Shown here piece after piece: positions 1 to 13,445 of a DNA stretch of 64,000 nucleotides (the first letter of the stretch is position 1; every line of letters starts with the position of its first letter). The notes under the pieces were generated by a model, which saw nothing but the letters and a program-made list of their open reading frames with translations, did not search any database and was not told the DNA's origin. The stretch covers positions 930,001 through 994,000 of the forward strand of contig CM070914.1 of the NCBI GenBank assembly GCA_036417435.1, read 5' to 3'. The translations under genes and the position numbers were made by a program. This DNA is from Inia geoffrensis. Its lineage: Eukaryota > Chordata > Mammalia > Artiodactyla > Iniidae.

Positions 1-1011
1 CTGGATGTCGCTCAACAGACACAGGTGGGCCTGGGAGTACTTAGTGTACCTGGCAGTAACAGGATGCCCACATGAGCCTCCTAGGTGTCTGTAAAATCAT
101 ACTGCCATTTAAGATATGCAGAGCAGGGGTCACATGCTCATGGAAAGTGCAGGACACCTCCATTCCTACACGCATATCAAAGCCTCCAGGCATATGTTCA
201 TGCTGGGTGCGCATTACGTGACGCAGCATGGTAAGATGCTGACTTTCTCCTGGAGCACAGTGACTTCACGTACGAGGTCTTCTCAGTATTCAAGGCAGAG
301 TGTTTTCTCATGGCAGCTCACCCTCAGGGCCATGACAAAAACTTCCTGGGGACATCGGACTCACCAGAAATGTGGTCCTGACGGTGCTCCAGGACTCTGG
401 AAATGTAGCCTTCCTCCCGGGAAATGCGGTGTGCAGCCCGTCACTCGGCACGTACAGAGGCCCTCCGATGTACAGACCAGTGGGCCTCCATGTGGTTCAG
501 CCTTCCCACAGGGCTCTGGAGGTACTCAGTGAACTTGGAGGAAAAATGATGCACAACCGAGGGCCCAGGAGTCCTCCAAAGGGTACTTCCTTTAAAATAA
601 ATCCCAACAGCGATGAAGAACTCATGGAGACAGTTGCATGCCTCCCTTTTTACACGGCTACTCAGGGTCTAACGTGGAGACGTGTTCTCTCATTGTTTCA
701 CTTTAGTTCTAGAGAGTGTCATGCTCACCACCACCGAGGCCATGGAAGCACCTTGTTTGGACACAGCCAATTCATATTTTTCCCGGAAGCATTCTTACAG
801 GGTTGAGAGGCCTGTCAACAGCAGAGAATGTCAGGTAGTTTCTAGGCAGCATGAATGGAGCCTTCAAATTGAGAAAACAAGTCAAGTTCCAGCAGGCCCC
901 GATTTCCACGGGCACACTCATCCTACGTCCCTCGAGTTTCTAACAAGTCCAAAGGGAGACAAGGTTACCCAGTGTTTCCTTCCCTGAATCAACTTGTCGA
1001 AGTAGGGTTTT
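1..1011. repeat. Unit U0 (3' part only)
   Basis: Truncated by the window edge. S allele near 50. It has the 5-bp deletion giving AAGCCTCCAGG near 183 (shared only with U7), ATTACGTGACGC, GACATCGG, and the GAGAGTG/GACACAGCC subtype. GGGCCCAGG has no extra T. Confidence 0.95.
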
Positions 1012-2392
1012 GTGCATCATGTGAACTGCCTCAGCCAAGCAACGCACTTGGTATGTGTGGGGCCGTCTAACTCTTCAAAAGTCTGCAGTGCCACGGGAAG
1101 AGAAGGCCTAAAATTGCAGTCAGAACGCACGCTGACTCTCTCCTGGCGCCAGGGTGAGTTCAGGCAGGAGGTCGTACATGGAATGCGAAGCCCAGGGTTT
1201 CTCTGTGTGCAGCTCAGACTAGGGTAATGGGTAAAATTTCGACGGCCTGAGGGACGTCCCAGAACGGTGTTCCTGAACCTCTGTGAGTGCTGGGGTACTT
1301 AAGCTGCTCCAAAACAGAGTTCCGTGCGTTTCCCTACACTCAGCATACACAGAGTGGCTCCAAAGGGCTACGGGACTGGATGTTGCTCAACAGACACAGG
1401 TGGGCCTGGGAGTACTTAGTGTACCTGGCAGTAACAGGATGCCTACATGAGCCTCCTAGGTGTCTGTAATATCATACTGCCATTTAAGATATGCAGAGCA
1501 GAGGTCACATGCTCATGGAAAGTGCTGGACACCTCCGTTCCTACAAGCAAATCAAAGCCTAACCTCCTGGCATGTGTTCATGCTGGGTGCGCATTAAGTG
1601 ACGCAGCATGGTGACATGCTGACTTTCTTCTGGAGCACAGTGACTTCACGTAAGAGGTCTTCTCAGTATTCAAGGCAGAGTGTTTTCTCATGGCAGCTCA
1701 CCCTCAGGGCCATTACAAAGACTTCCTGGGGACTACGGACTCACCAGAAATGTGGTCCTGACGGTGCTCCAGGACTCTGGAAATGTAGCTCTCCTCCCGG
1801 GACATGCGGTGTGCAGCCCGTCACTCGGCACGTACAGAGGCCCTCCGATGTACAGACCAGTGGGCCTCCATGTGGCTCAGCCTTCCCACAGGGCTCTGGA
1901 GGTACTCAGTGAACTTGGAGGAAAAACGATGCACAACCGAGGGCCCTAGGAGTCCTCCAAAGGGTACTTCCTTTAAAATAAATCCCAACAGCGATGAAGA
2001 ACTCATGGAGACAGTTGCATGCCTCCCTTTTTACACGGCTACTCAGGGTCTAACGTGGAGACGTGTTCTCTCATTGTTTCACTTTAGTTCTAGAGACTGT
2101 CATGCTCACCACCACCGAGGCCATGGAAGCACCTTGTTTGGACGGAGCCAATTCATATTTTTCCCCGAAGCATTCTTACAGGGTTGAGAGACCTGTCAAC
2201 AGCAGAGAATGTCAGGTAGATTCTAGGCAGCATGAATGGAGCCTTTAAATTGAGAAAACAAGTCTAGTTCCAACAGGCCCCGATTTCCACGGGCACACTC
2301 ATCCTACGTCCCTCAGGTTTCTAACAAGTCCAAATGGAGACAAGGTTACCCAGTGTTTCCTTCCCTGAATCAACTTGTCGAATTAGGGTTTT
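1012..2392. repeat. Unit U1 (1,381 bp)
   Basis: S allele plus T insertion. Mosaic: CCATTAC and GACTACGG in the middle, then GGACGGAGCC and CCTTTAAATT, which puts a TAA in the 101-codon frame. Unique changes are GGTGACATG near 1,610 and CGTAAGAGG near 1,649. The 71-codon frame at its start reads through because GTGTGCAG replaces GAGTGCAG. Confidence 0.95.
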
Positions 2393-3777
2393 GTGCATCA
2401 TGCGAACTGCCTCAACCAAGCAACGCACTTGGTATGTGTGTGGCCGTCTAACTCTTCAAAAGTCTGCAGTGCCACGGGAAGAGCAGGTCTGAAATTGCAG
2501 TCAGAACGCACGCTGACTCTCTCCTGGCGCCAGGGTGAGTTCAGGCAGGAGGTCGTACATGGAATGCGAAGCCCAGGGTTTCTCTGAGTGCAGCTCAGAC
2601 TAGGGTAATGGGTAAAATTTCGACGGCCTGAGGGACGTGCCAGAACGGTGTTCCTGAACCTCTGTGAGTGCTGGGGTACTTAAGCTGCTCCAAAACAGAG
2701 TGCAGTGCGTTTCCCTACACTCAGCATACACAGAGTGGCTCCAAATGGCTACGGGACTGGATGTTGCTCAACAGACACAGGTGGGCCTGGGAGTACTTAG
2801 TGTACTGTACCTGGAAGTAACAGGATGCCCACATGAGCCTCCTAGGTGTCTGTAATATCACACTGCCGTTTAAGATATGCAGAGCAGAGGTCACATGCTC
2901 ATGGAAAGTGCTGGACACCTCCGTTCCTACAAGCAAATCAAAGCCTAACCTCCAGGCATATGTTCATGCTGGGTGCGCATTACGTGACGCAGCATGGTAA
3001 GATGCTGACTTTCTCCTGGAGCACAGTGACTTCACGTACGAGGTCTTCTAAGTATTCAAGGCAGAGTGTTTTCTCATGGCAGCTCACCCTCAGGGCCATG
3101 ACAAAAACTTCCTGGGGACATCGGACTCACCGGAAATGTGTTCCTGACGGTGCTCCAGGAATCTGGAAATGTAGCTCTCCTCCCGGGAAATGCGGTGTGC
3201 AGCCCGTCACTCGGCACGTACAGAGGCCCTCCGATGTACAGACCAGTGGGCCTCCATGTGGTTCAGCCTTCCCACAGGGCTCTGGAGGCACTCAGTGAAC
3301 TTGGAGGAAAAATGATGCACAACCGAGGGCCCAGGAGTCCTCCAAAGGGTACTTCCTTTAAAATAAATCCCAACAGCGATGAAGAACTCATGGAGACAGT
3401 TGCATGCCTCCCTTTTTACACGGCTACTCAGGTTCTAACGTGGAGACTTGTTCTCTCATTGTTTCACTTTAGTTCTAGAGAGTGTCATGCTCACCACCAC
3501 CGAGGCCATGGAAGCACCTTGTTTGGACACAGCCAATTCATATTTTTCCCGGAAGCATTCTTACAGGGTTGAGAGGCCTGTCAACAGCAGAGAATGTCAG
3601 GTAGTTTCTAGGCAGCATGAATGGAGCCTTCAAATTGAGAAAACAAGTCAAGTTCCAGCAGGCCCCGATTTCCACGGGCACACTCATCCTACGTCCCTCG
3701 AGTTTCTAACAAGTCCAAAGGGAGACAAGGTTACCCAGTGTTTCCTTCCCTGAATCAACTTGTCGAACTAGGGTTTT
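2393..3777. repeat. Unit U2 (1,385 bp)
   Basis: L1 allele at 2,801-2,810 (TGTACTGTAC). GAGAGTG/GACACAGCC subtype, GGCATATG, TCTAAG, CCGGAAATGTGTTCC and GAGACTTG. It matches U0 downstream of the middle of the unit. Confidence 0.95.
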
Positions 3778-5157
3778 GTGCATCATGTGAACTGCCTCAG
3801 CCAAGCAACGCACTTGGTATGTGTGGGGCCGTCTAACTCTTCAAAAGTCTGCAGTGCCACGGGAAGAGAAGGCCTGAAATTGCAGTCAGAACGCACACTG
3901 ACTCTCTCCTGGCGCCAGGGTGAGTTCAGGCAGGAGGTCGTACATGGAATGCGAAGCCCAGGGTTTCTCTGTGTGCAGCTCAGACTAGGGTAATGGGTAA
4001 AATTTCGACGGCCTGAGGGACGTGCCAGAACGGTGTTCCTGAACCTCTGTGAGTGCTGGGGTACTTAAGCTGCTCCAAAACAGAGTGCAGTGCGTTTCCC
4101 TACGCTCAGCATACACAGAGTGGCTCCAAAGGGCTACGGGACTGGATGTTGCTCAACAGACACAGGTGGGCCTGGGAGTACTTAGTGTACCTGGCAGTAA
4201 CAGGATGCCTACATGAGCCTCCTAGGTGTCTGTAATATCACACTGCCATTTACGATATGCAGAGCAGAGGTCACATGCTCATGGAAAGTGCTGGACACCT
4301 CCGTTCCTACAAGCAAATCAAAGCCTAACCTCCAGGCATGTGTTCATGCTGGGTGCGCATTACGTGACGCAGCATGGTAACATGCTGACTTTCTTCTGGA
4401 GCACAGTGACTTCACGTACGAGGTCTTCTCAGTATTCAAGGCAGAGTGTTTTCTCATGGCAGCTCACCCTCAGGGCCATTACAAAGACTTCCTGGGGACT
4501 ACGGACTCACCAGAAATGTGGTCCTGACGGTGCTCCAGGACTCTGGAAATGTAGCTCTCCTCCCGGGACATGCGTTGTGCAGCCCGTCACTCGGCACGTA
4601 CAGAGGCCCTCCGATGTACAGACCAGTGGGCCTCCATGTGGTTCAGCCTTCCCACAGGGCTCTGGAGGTACTCAGTGAACTTGGAGGAAAAATGATGCAC
4701 AACCGAGGGCCCAGGAGTCCTCCAAAGGGTACTTCCGTTAAAATAAATCCCAACAGCGATGAAGAACTCATGGGGACATTTGCATGCCTCCCTTTTTACA
4801 CGGCTACTCAGGGTCTAACGTGGAGACGTGTTCTCTCATTGTTTCACTTTAGTTCTAGAGACTGTCATGCTCACCGCCACCCAGGCCATGGAAGCACCTT
4901 GTTTGGACAGAGCCAATTCATATTTTTCCCGGAAGCATTCTTACAGGGTTGAGAGGCCTGTCACCAGCAGAGAATGTCAGGTAGTTTCTAGGCAGCATGA
5001 ATGGAGCCTTCAAATTGAGAAAACAAGTCTAGTTCCAGCAGGCCCCGATTTCCACGGGCACACTCATCCTACGTCCCTCAGGTTTCTAACAAGTCCAAAT
5101 GGAGAAAAGGTTACCCAGTGTTTCCTTCCCTGAATCAACTTGTCGAATTAGGGTTTT
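3778..5157. repeat. Unit U3 (1,380 bp)
   Basis: S allele. CCATTACAAAG, GCGTTGTG, GGGGACATTTG and CCGCCACCC subtype. CTTCCGTTAAAA near 4,735 is private. Close to U6 at offset 4,150. Confidence 0.95.
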
Positions 5158-6542
5158 GTGCATCATGCGAACTGCCTCAACCAAGCAACGCACTTGGTAT
5201 GTGTGTGGCCGTCTAACTCTTCAAAAGTCTGCAGTGCCACGGGAAGAGCAGGCCTGAACTTGCAGTCAGAACGCACGCTGACTCTCTCCTGGCGCCAGGG
5301 TGAGTTCAGGCAGGAGGTCGTACATGGAATGCGAAGCCCAGGGTTTCTCTGAGTGCAGCTCAGACTAGGGTAATGGGTAAAATTTCGACGGCCTTAGGGA
5401 CGTGCCAGAACGGTGTTCCTGAACCTCTGTGAGTGCTGGGGTACTTAAGCTGCTCCAAAACAGAGTGCAGTGCGTTTCCCTACACTCAGCATACACAGAG
5501 TGGCTCCAAAGGGCTACAGGACTGGATGTTGCTCAACAGACACAGGTGGGCCTGGGAGTACTTAGTGTACTGTACCTGGAAGTAACAGGATGCCCACATG
5601 AGCCTCCTAGGTGTCTGTAATATCACAGTGCCGTTTAAGATATGCAGAGCAGAGGTCACATGCTCATGGAAAGTGCTGGACACCTCCGTTCCTACAAGCA
5701 AATCAAAGCCTAACCTCCAGGCATGTGTTCATGCTGGGTGCGCATTACGTGACGCAGCATGGTAAGATGCTGACTTTCTCCTGGAGCACAGTGACTTCAC
5801 GTACGAGGTCTTCTAAGTATTCAAGGCAGAGTGTTTTCTCATGGCAGCTCACCCTCAGGGCCATGACAAAAACTTCCTGGGGACATCGGACTCACCAGAA
5901 ATGTGGTCCTGACGGTGCTCCAGGAATCTGGAAATGTAGCTCTCCTCCCGGGAAATGTGGTGTGCAGCACGTCACTCGACACGTACAGAGGCCATCCGAT
6001 ATACAGACCAGTGGGCCTCCATGTGTCTCAGCCTTCAAAAAGGGCTCTGGAGGTACTCAGTGAACTTAGAGCAAAAATGATGCACAACCGAGGGCCCGGG
6101 AGTCATCAAAATGTTCCTTCCTTTAAAATAAATCCCAACAGCGATGAAGAACTCATGGAGACACTTGCATGCCTCCCTTTTTACACGGCTACTCAGGGTC
6201 TAACGTGGAGACGTGTTCTCTCTTTGTTTCACTTTAGTTCTAGAGACTGTCATGCTCACCACCACCGAGGCCAAGGAAGCAGCTTGTTTGGACAGAGCCA
6301 ATTCATATTTTTCCCCGAAGGATTCTTACAGGGTTGAGAGACCTGTCAACAGCAGAGAATATCAGGTAGTTTCTAGGCAGCATGAATGGAGCCTTCAAAT
6401 TGAGAAAACAAGTCTAGTTCCAGCAGGCCCCGACTTCCACGGGCACACTCATCCTACGTCCCTCTGGTTTCTAACAAGTCCAAAGGGAGACAAGGTTACC
6501 CAGTGTTTCCTTCCCTGAATCAACTTGTCGAACTAGGGTTTT
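5158..6542. repeat. Unit U4 (1,385 bp), K type
   Basis: L1 allele. The first K-type unit: CTTCAAAAAGGGC near 6,036, CAAAATGTTCC near 6,107, CTCTTTGTTTCAC, GGCCAAGGAAGCAGC and GAAGGATTC. Private CCCGGGAGTCATC near 6,096. Partner of U8 at offset 5,523. Confidence 0.95.
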
Positions 6543-7927
6543 GTGCATCATGCGAACTGCCTCAACCAAGCAACGCACTTGGTATGTGTGGGGCCGTCTA
6601 ACTCTTCAAAAGTCTGCAGTGCCACGGGAAGAGCAGGCCTGAAATTGCAGTCAGAACGCACGCTGACTCTCTCCTGCCGCCAGTGTGAGTTCAGGCAGGA
6701 GGTCGTACATGGAATGCGAAGCCCAGGGTTTCTCTGAGTGCAGCTCAGACTAGGGTAATGGGTAAAATTTCGACGGCCTGAGGGACGTGCCAGAACGGTG
6801 TTCCTGAACCTCTGTGAGTGCTGGGGTACTTAAGCTGCTCCAAAACAGAGTGCAGTGCGTTTCCCTACACTCAGCATACACAGAGTGGCTCCAAAGGGCT
6901 ACAGGACTGGATGTTGCTCAACAGACACAGGTGGGCCTGGGAGTACTTAGTGTACTGTACCTGGAAGTAACAGGATGCCCACATGAGCCTCCTAGGTGTC
7001 TGTAATATCACACTGCCGTTTAAGATATGCAGAGCAGAGGTCACATGCTCATGGAAAGTGCTGGACACCTCCGTTCCTACAAGGAAATCAAAGCCTAACC
7101 TCCAGGCATGTGTTCATGCTGGGTGCGCATTACGTGACGCAGCATGGTAAGATGCTGACTTTCTCCTGGAGCACAGTGACTTCACGTACGAGGTCTTCTA
7201 AGTATTCAAGGCAGAGTGTTTTCTCATGGCAGCTCACCCTCAGGGCCATGACAAAAACTTCCTGGGGACATCGGACTCACCGGAAATGTGGTCCTGACGG
7301 TGCTCCAGGAATCTGGAAATGTAGCTCTCCTCCCGGGAAATGCGGTGTGCAGCCCATCACTCGGCACGTACAGAGGCCCTCCGATGTACAGACCAGTGGG
7401 CCTCCATGTGGTTCAGCCTTCCCACAGGGCTCTGGTGGTACTCAGTGAACTTGGAGGAAAAATGATGCACAACCGAGGGCCAAGGAGTCCTCCAAAGGGT
7501 ACTTCCTTTAAAATAAATCCCAACAGCGATGAAGAACTCATGGAGACAGTTGCATGCCTCCCTTTTTACACGGCTACTCAGGGTCTAACGTGGAGACGTG
7601 TTCTCTCATTGTTTCACTTTAGTTCTAGAGAGTGTCATGCTCACCACCACCGAGGCCATGGAAGCACCTTGTTTGGACACAGCCAATTCATATTTTTCCC
7701 GGAAGCATTCTTACAGGGTTGAGAGGCCTGTCAACAGCAGAGAATGTCAGGTAGTTTCTAGGCAGCATGAATGGAGCCTTCAAATTGAGAAAACAAGTCA
7801 AGTTCCAGCAGGCCCCGATTTCCACGGGCACACTCATCCTACGTCCCTCGAGTTTCTAACAAGTCCAAAGGGAGACAAGGTTACCCAGTGTTTCCTTCCC
7901 TGAATCAACTTGTCGAAGTAGGGTTTT
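6543..7927. repeat. Unit U5 (1,385 bp)
   Basis: L1 allele. CTGCCGCCAGTGTGAG near 6,674 changes the base before the donor-like GTGAGT. This variant always follows a K-type unit in zone I (U5, U9, U12). The later part is the GAGAGTG/GACACAGCC subtype, with private GGCCAAGG near 7,480. Confidence 0.95.
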
Positions 7928-9307
7928 GTGCATCATGTGAACTGCCTCAGCCAAGCAACGCACTTGGTATGTGTGGGGCCGTCTAACTCTTCAAAAGTCT
8001 GCAGTGCCACGGGAAGAGAAGGCCTGAAATTGCAGTCAGAACGCACGCTGACTCTCTCCTGGCGCCAGGGTGAGTCCAGGCAGGAGGTCGTACATGGAAT
8101 GCGAAGCCCAGGGTTTCTCTGTGTGCAGCTCAGACTAGGGTAATGGGTAAAATTTCGACGGCCTGAGGGACGTGCCAGAACGGTGTTCCTGAACCTCTGT
8201 GAGTGCTGGGGTACTTAAGCTGCTCCAAAACAGAGTGCAGTGCGTTTCCCTACGCTCAGCATACACAGAGTGGCTCCAAAGGGCTACGGGACTGGATGTT
8301 GCTCAACAGACACAGGTGGGCCTGGGAGTACTTAGTGTACCTGGCAGTAACAGGATGCCTACATGAGCCTCCTAGGTGTCTGTAATATCACACTGCCATT
8401 TACGATATGCAGAGCAGAGGTCACATGCTCATGGAAAGTGCTGGACACCTCCGTTCCTACAAGCAAATCAAAGCCTAACCTCCAGGCATGTGTTCATGCT
8501 GGGTGCGCATTACGTGACGCAGCATGGTAACATGCTGACTTTCTTCTGGAGCACAGTGACTTCACGTACGAGGTCTTCTCAGTATTCAAGGCAGAGTGTT
8601 TTCTCATGGCAGCTCACCCTCAGGGCCATTACAAAGACTTCCTGGGGACTACGGACTCACCAGAAATGTGGTCCTGACGGTGCTCCAGGACTCTGGAAAT
8701 GTAGCTCTCCTCCCGGGACATGCGTTGTGCAGCCCGTCACTCGGCACGTACAGAGGCCCTCCGATGCACAGACCAGTGGGCCTCCATGTGGTTCAGCCTT
8801 CCCACAGGGCTCTGGAGGTACTCAGTGAACTTGGAGGAAAAATGATGCACAACCGAGGGCCCAGGAGTCCTCCAAAGGGTACTTCCTTTAAAATAAATCC
8901 CAACAGCGATGAAGAACTCATGGGGACAGTTGCATGCCTCCCTTTTTACACGGCTACTCAGGGTCTAACGTGGAGACGTGTTCTCTCATTGTTTCACTTT
9001 AGTTCTAGAGACTGTCATGCTCACCGCCACCCAGGCCATGGAAGCACCTTGTTTGGACAGAGCCAATTCATATTTTTCCCGGAAGCATTCTTACAGGGTT
9101 GAGAGGCCTGTGAACAGCAGAGAATGTCAGGTAGTTTCTAGGCAGCATGAATGGAGCCTTCAAATTGAGAAAACAAGTCTAGTTCCAGCAGGCCCCGATT
9201 TCCACGGGCACACTCATCCTACGTCCCACGGGTTTCTAACAAGTCCAAAGGGAGACAAGGTTACCCAGTGTTTCCTTCCCTGAATCAACTTGTCGAAGTA
9301 GGGTTTT
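7928..9307. repeat. Unit U6 (1,380 bp)
   Basis: S allele. CCATTAC, GCGTTGTG and CCGCCACCC subtype. GATGCACAG near 8,764, CTGTGAACAG near 9,109 and TCCCACGGG near 9,225 mark it. Confidence 0.95.
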
Positions 9308-10680
9308 GTGCATCATGCGAACTGCCTCAACCAAGCAACGCCCTTGATATGTGTGGGGCCGTCTAACTCTTCAAAAGTCTGCAGTGCCACGGGAAGAGCA
9401 GGCCTGAAATTGCAGTCAGAACGCACGCTGACTCTCTACTGGCGCCAGGGTGAGTTCAGGCAGGAGGTCGTACATGGAATGCGAAGCACAGGGTTTCTCT
9501 GAGTGCAGCTCAGACTAGGGTAATGGGTAAAATTTCGACGGCCTGAGGGACGTCCCAGAACGGTGTTCCTGAACCTCTGTGAGTGCTGGGGTACTTAAGC
9601 TGCTCCAAAACAGAGTGCAGTGCGTTTCCCTACACTCAGCATACACAGAGTGGCTCCAAAGGGCTACGGGACTGGATGTTGCTCAACAGACACAGGTGGG
9701 CCTGGGAGTACTTAGTGTACCTGGCAGTAACAGGATGCCTACATGAGCCTCCTAGGTGTCTGTAATATCATACTGCCATTTAAGATATGCAGAGCAGAGG
9801 TCACATGCTCATGGAAAGTCCTGGACACCTCCATTCCTACACGCAAATCAAAGCCTCCAGGCATGTGTTCATACTGGGTGCGCATTAAGTGACGCAGCAT
9901 GGTAAGATGCTGACTTTCTCCTGGAGCACAGTGACTTCACGTACGAGGTCTAAGTATTCAAGGCAGAGTGTTTTCTCATGGCAGCTCACCCTCAGGGCCA
10001 TGACAAAGACTTCCTGGGGAGTTCGGACTCACCAGAAATGTGGTCCTGACGGTGCTCCAGGACTCTGGAAATGTAGCTCTCCTCCCGGTACATGCGGTGT
10101 GCAGCCCGTCACTCGGCACGTACAGAGGCCCTCCGATGTACAGACCAGTGGGCCTCCATGTGGCTCAGCCTTCCCACAGGGCTCTGGAGGTACTCAGTGA
10201 ACTTGGAGGAAAAACGATGCACAACCGAGGGCCCTAGGAGTCCTCCAAAGGGTACTTCCTTTAAAATAAATCCCAACAGCGATGAAGAACTCATGGAGAC
10301 AGTTGCATGCCTCCCTTTTTACACGGCTACTCAGGGTCTAACGTGGAGACGTGTTCTCTCATTGTTTCACTTTAGTTCTAGAGACTGTCATGCTCACCAC
10401 CACCGAGGCCATGGAAGCACCTTGTTTGGACGGAGCCAATTCATATTTTTCCCCGAAGCATTCTTACAGGGTTGAGAGACCTGTCAACAGCAGAGAATGT
10501 CAGGTAGATTCTAGGCAGCATGAATTGAGCCTTTAAATTGAGAAAACAAGTCTAGTTCCAGCAGGCCCCGATTTCCACGGGCACACTCATCCTACGTCCC
10601 TCAGGTTTCTAACAAGTCCAAATGGAGACAAGGTTACCCAGTGTTTCCTTCCCTGAATCAACTTGTCGAATTAGGGTTTT
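9308..10680. repeat. Unit U7 (1,373 bp, shortest)
   Basis: S allele with both the 5-bp deletion (AAGCCTCCAGG near 9,851) and the 3-bp deletion (GAGGTCTAAG near 9,945), offset by the T insertion; together they account for 1,373 bp. GGACGGAGCC subtype with TAA in the 101-codon frame. Confidence 0.95.
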
Positions 10681-12065
10681 GTGCATCATGCGAACTGCCT
10701 CAACCAAGCAACGCACTTGGTATGTGTGGGGCCGTCTAACTCTTCAAAAGTCTGCAGTGCCACGGGAAGAGCAGGCCTGAAATTGCAGTCAGAACGCACG
10801 CTGACTCTCTCCTGGCGCCAGGGTGAGTTCAGGCAGGAGGTCGTACATGGAATGCGAAGCCCAGGGTTTCTCTGAGTGCAGCTCAGACTAGGGTAAAGGG
10901 TAAAATTTCGACGGCCTTAGGGACGTGCCAGAACGGTGTTCCTGAACCTCTGTGAGTGCTGGGGTACTTAAGCTGCTCCAAAACAGAGTGCAGTGCGTTT
11001 CCCTACACTCAGCATACACAGAGTGGCTCCAAAGGGCTACAGGACTGGATGTTGCTCAACAGACACAGGTGGGCCTGGGAGTACTTAGTGTACTGTACCT
11101 GGAAGTAACAGGATGCCCACATGAGCCTCCTAGGTGTCTGTAATATCACAGTGCCGTTTAAGATATGCAGAGCAGAGGTCACATGCTCATGGAAAGTGCT
11201 GGACACCTCCGTTCCTACAAGCAAATCAAAGCCTAACCTCCAGGCATGTGTTCATGCTGGGTGCGCATTACGTGACGCAGCATGGTAAGATGCTGACTTT
11301 CTCCTGGAGCACAGTGACTTCACGTACGAGGTCTTCTAAGTATTCAAGGCAGAGTGTTTTCTCATGGCAGCTCACCCTCAGGGCCATGACAAAAACTTCC
11401 TGGGGACATCGGACTCACCAGAAATGTGGTCCTGACGGTGCTCCAGGAATCTGGAAATGTAGCTCTCCTCCCGGGAAATGTGGTGTGCAGCACGTCACTC
11501 GACACGTACAGAGGCCATCCGATATACAGACCAGTGGGCCTCCATGTGTCTCAGCCTTCAAAAAGGGCTCTGGAGGTACTCAGTGAACTTGGAGCAAAAA
11601 TGATGCACAACCGAGGGCCCAGGAGTCCTCAAAATGTTCCTTCCTTTAAAATAAATCCCAACAGCGATGAAGAACTCATGGAGACACTTGCATGCCTCCC
11701 TTTTTACACGGCTACTCAGGGTCTAACGTGGAGACGTGTTCTCTCTTTGTTTCACTTTAGTTCTAGAGACTGTCATGCTCACCACCACCGAGGCCAAGGA
11801 AGCAGCTTGTTTGGACAGAGCCAATTCATATTTTTCCCCGAAGGATTCTTACAGGGTTGAGAGACCTGTCAACAGCAGAGAATATCAGGTAGTTTCTAGG
11901 CAGCATGAATGGAGCCTTCAAATTGAGAAAACAAGTCTAGTTCCAGCAGGCCCCGATTTCCACGGGCACACTCATCCTACGTCCCTCGGGTTTCTAACAA
12001 GTCCAAAGGGAGACAAGGTTACCCAGTGTTTCCTTCCCTGAATCAACTTGTCGAACTAGGGTTTT
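10681..12065. repeat. Unit U8 (1,385 bp), K type
   Basis: L1 allele. Nearly the same as U4 in the K-type region, including GGGAAATGTGG, CAGCACG and GACACG, but with GGGCCCAGGAGTCC. GGTAAAGGG near 10,904 is private. Confidence 0.95.
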
Positions 12066-13445
12066 GTGCATCATGCGAACTGCCTCAACCAAGCAACGCA
12101 CTTGGTATGTGTGGGGCCGTCTAACTCTTCAAAAGTCTGCAGTGCCACGGGAAGAGCAGGCCTGAAATTGCAGTCAGAACGCACGCTGACTCTCTCCTGC
12201 CGCCAGTGTGAGTTCAGGCAGGAGGTCGTACATGGAATGCGAAGCCCAGGGTTTCTCTGAGTGCAGCTCAGACTAGGGTAATGGGTAAAATTTCGACGGC
12301 CTGAGGGACGTGCCAGAACGGTGTTCCTGAACCTCTGTGAGTGCTGGGGTACTTAAGCTGCTCCAAAACAGAGTGCAGTGCGTTTCCCTACACTCAGCAT
12401 ACACAGAGTGGCTCCAAAGGGCGACGGGACTGGATGTTGCTCAACAGACACAGGTGGGCCTGGGAGTACTTAGTGTACCTGGCAGTAACAGGATGCCTAC
12501 ATGAGCCTCCTAGGGGTCTGTAATATCACACTACCATTTAAGATATGCAGAGCAGAGGTCACATGCTCATGGAAAGTTCTGGACACCTCCGTTCCTACAA
12601 GCAAATCAAAGCCTAACCTCCTGGCATGTGTTCATGCTGGGTGCGCATTAAGTGACGCAGCATGGTAACATGCTGACTTTCTTCTGGAGCACAGTGACTT
12701 CACGTACGAGGTCTTCTCAGTATTCAAGGCAGAGTGTTTTCTCATGGCAGCTCACCCTCAGGGCCATTACAAAGACTTCCTGGGGACTACGGACTCACCA
12801 GAAATGTGGTCCTGACGGTGCTCCAGGACTCTGGAAATGTAGCTCTCCTCCCGGGACATGCGTTGTGCAGCCCGTCACTCGGCACGTACAGAGGCCCTCC
12901 AATGTACAGACCAGTGGGCCTCCATGTGGTTCAGCCTTCCCACAGGGCTCTGGAGGTACTCAGTGAACTTGGAGGAAAAATGATGCACAACCGAGGGCCC
13001 AGGAGTCCTCCAAAGGGTACTTCCTTTAAAATAAATCCCAACAGCGATGAAGAACTCATGGGGACAGTTGCATGCCTCCCTTTTTACACGGCTACTCAGG
13101 GTCTAACGTGGAGACGTGTTCTCTCATTGTTTCACTTTAGTTCTAGAGACTGTCATGCTCACCGCCACCCAGGCCATGGAAGCACCTTGTTTGGACAGAG
13201 CCAATTCATATTTTTCCCGGAAGCATTCTTACAGGGTTGAGAGGCCTGTCAACAGCAGAGAATGTCAGGTAGTTTCTAGGCAGCATGAATGGAGCCTTCA
13301 AATTGAGAAAACAAGTCTAGTTCCAGCAGGCCCCGATTTCCACGGGCACACTCATCCTACGTCCCACGGGTTTCTAACAAGTCCAAAGGGAGACAAGGTT
13401 ACCCAGTGTTTCCTTCCCTGAATCAACTTGTCGAAGTAGGGTTTT
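12066..13445. repeat. Unit U9 (1,380 bp)
   Basis: S allele. Starts with the post-K variant CTGCCGCCAGTGTG, then GGGCGACGGG near 12,420 and CTAGGGGTC near 12,512, then the CCATTAC/CCGCCACCC subtype. Confidence 0.95.

Larger units (their letters stand above)
8521..12658. repeat. Three-unit higher-order repeat, copy A (~4,138 bp)
   Basis: Runs from mid-U6 to mid-U9. It contains in order the CCATTAC/CCGCCACCC half, the unit with the 3-bp deletion and CGGAGCC, and the K-type unit followed by the CTGCCGCCAGTGTG variant. The same order and private variants recur in copy B. The end is approximate because the last few hundred bases (from about 12,420) diverge between copies. Confidence 0.75.

Noticed and set aside
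372..806. 144-codon open frame repeated in many units as a gene
   Set aside because: In the 18 units with the extra T of GGGCCCTAGG it ends early at that TAG, it starts without upstream support, and it changes freely between copies.
1821..2006. Minus-strand 61- to 71-codon frames (also 2721-2936, 28080-28295, 59639-59851)
   Set aside because: They are short, appear and vanish with single substitutions among units, and overlap equally plausible plus-strand frames.
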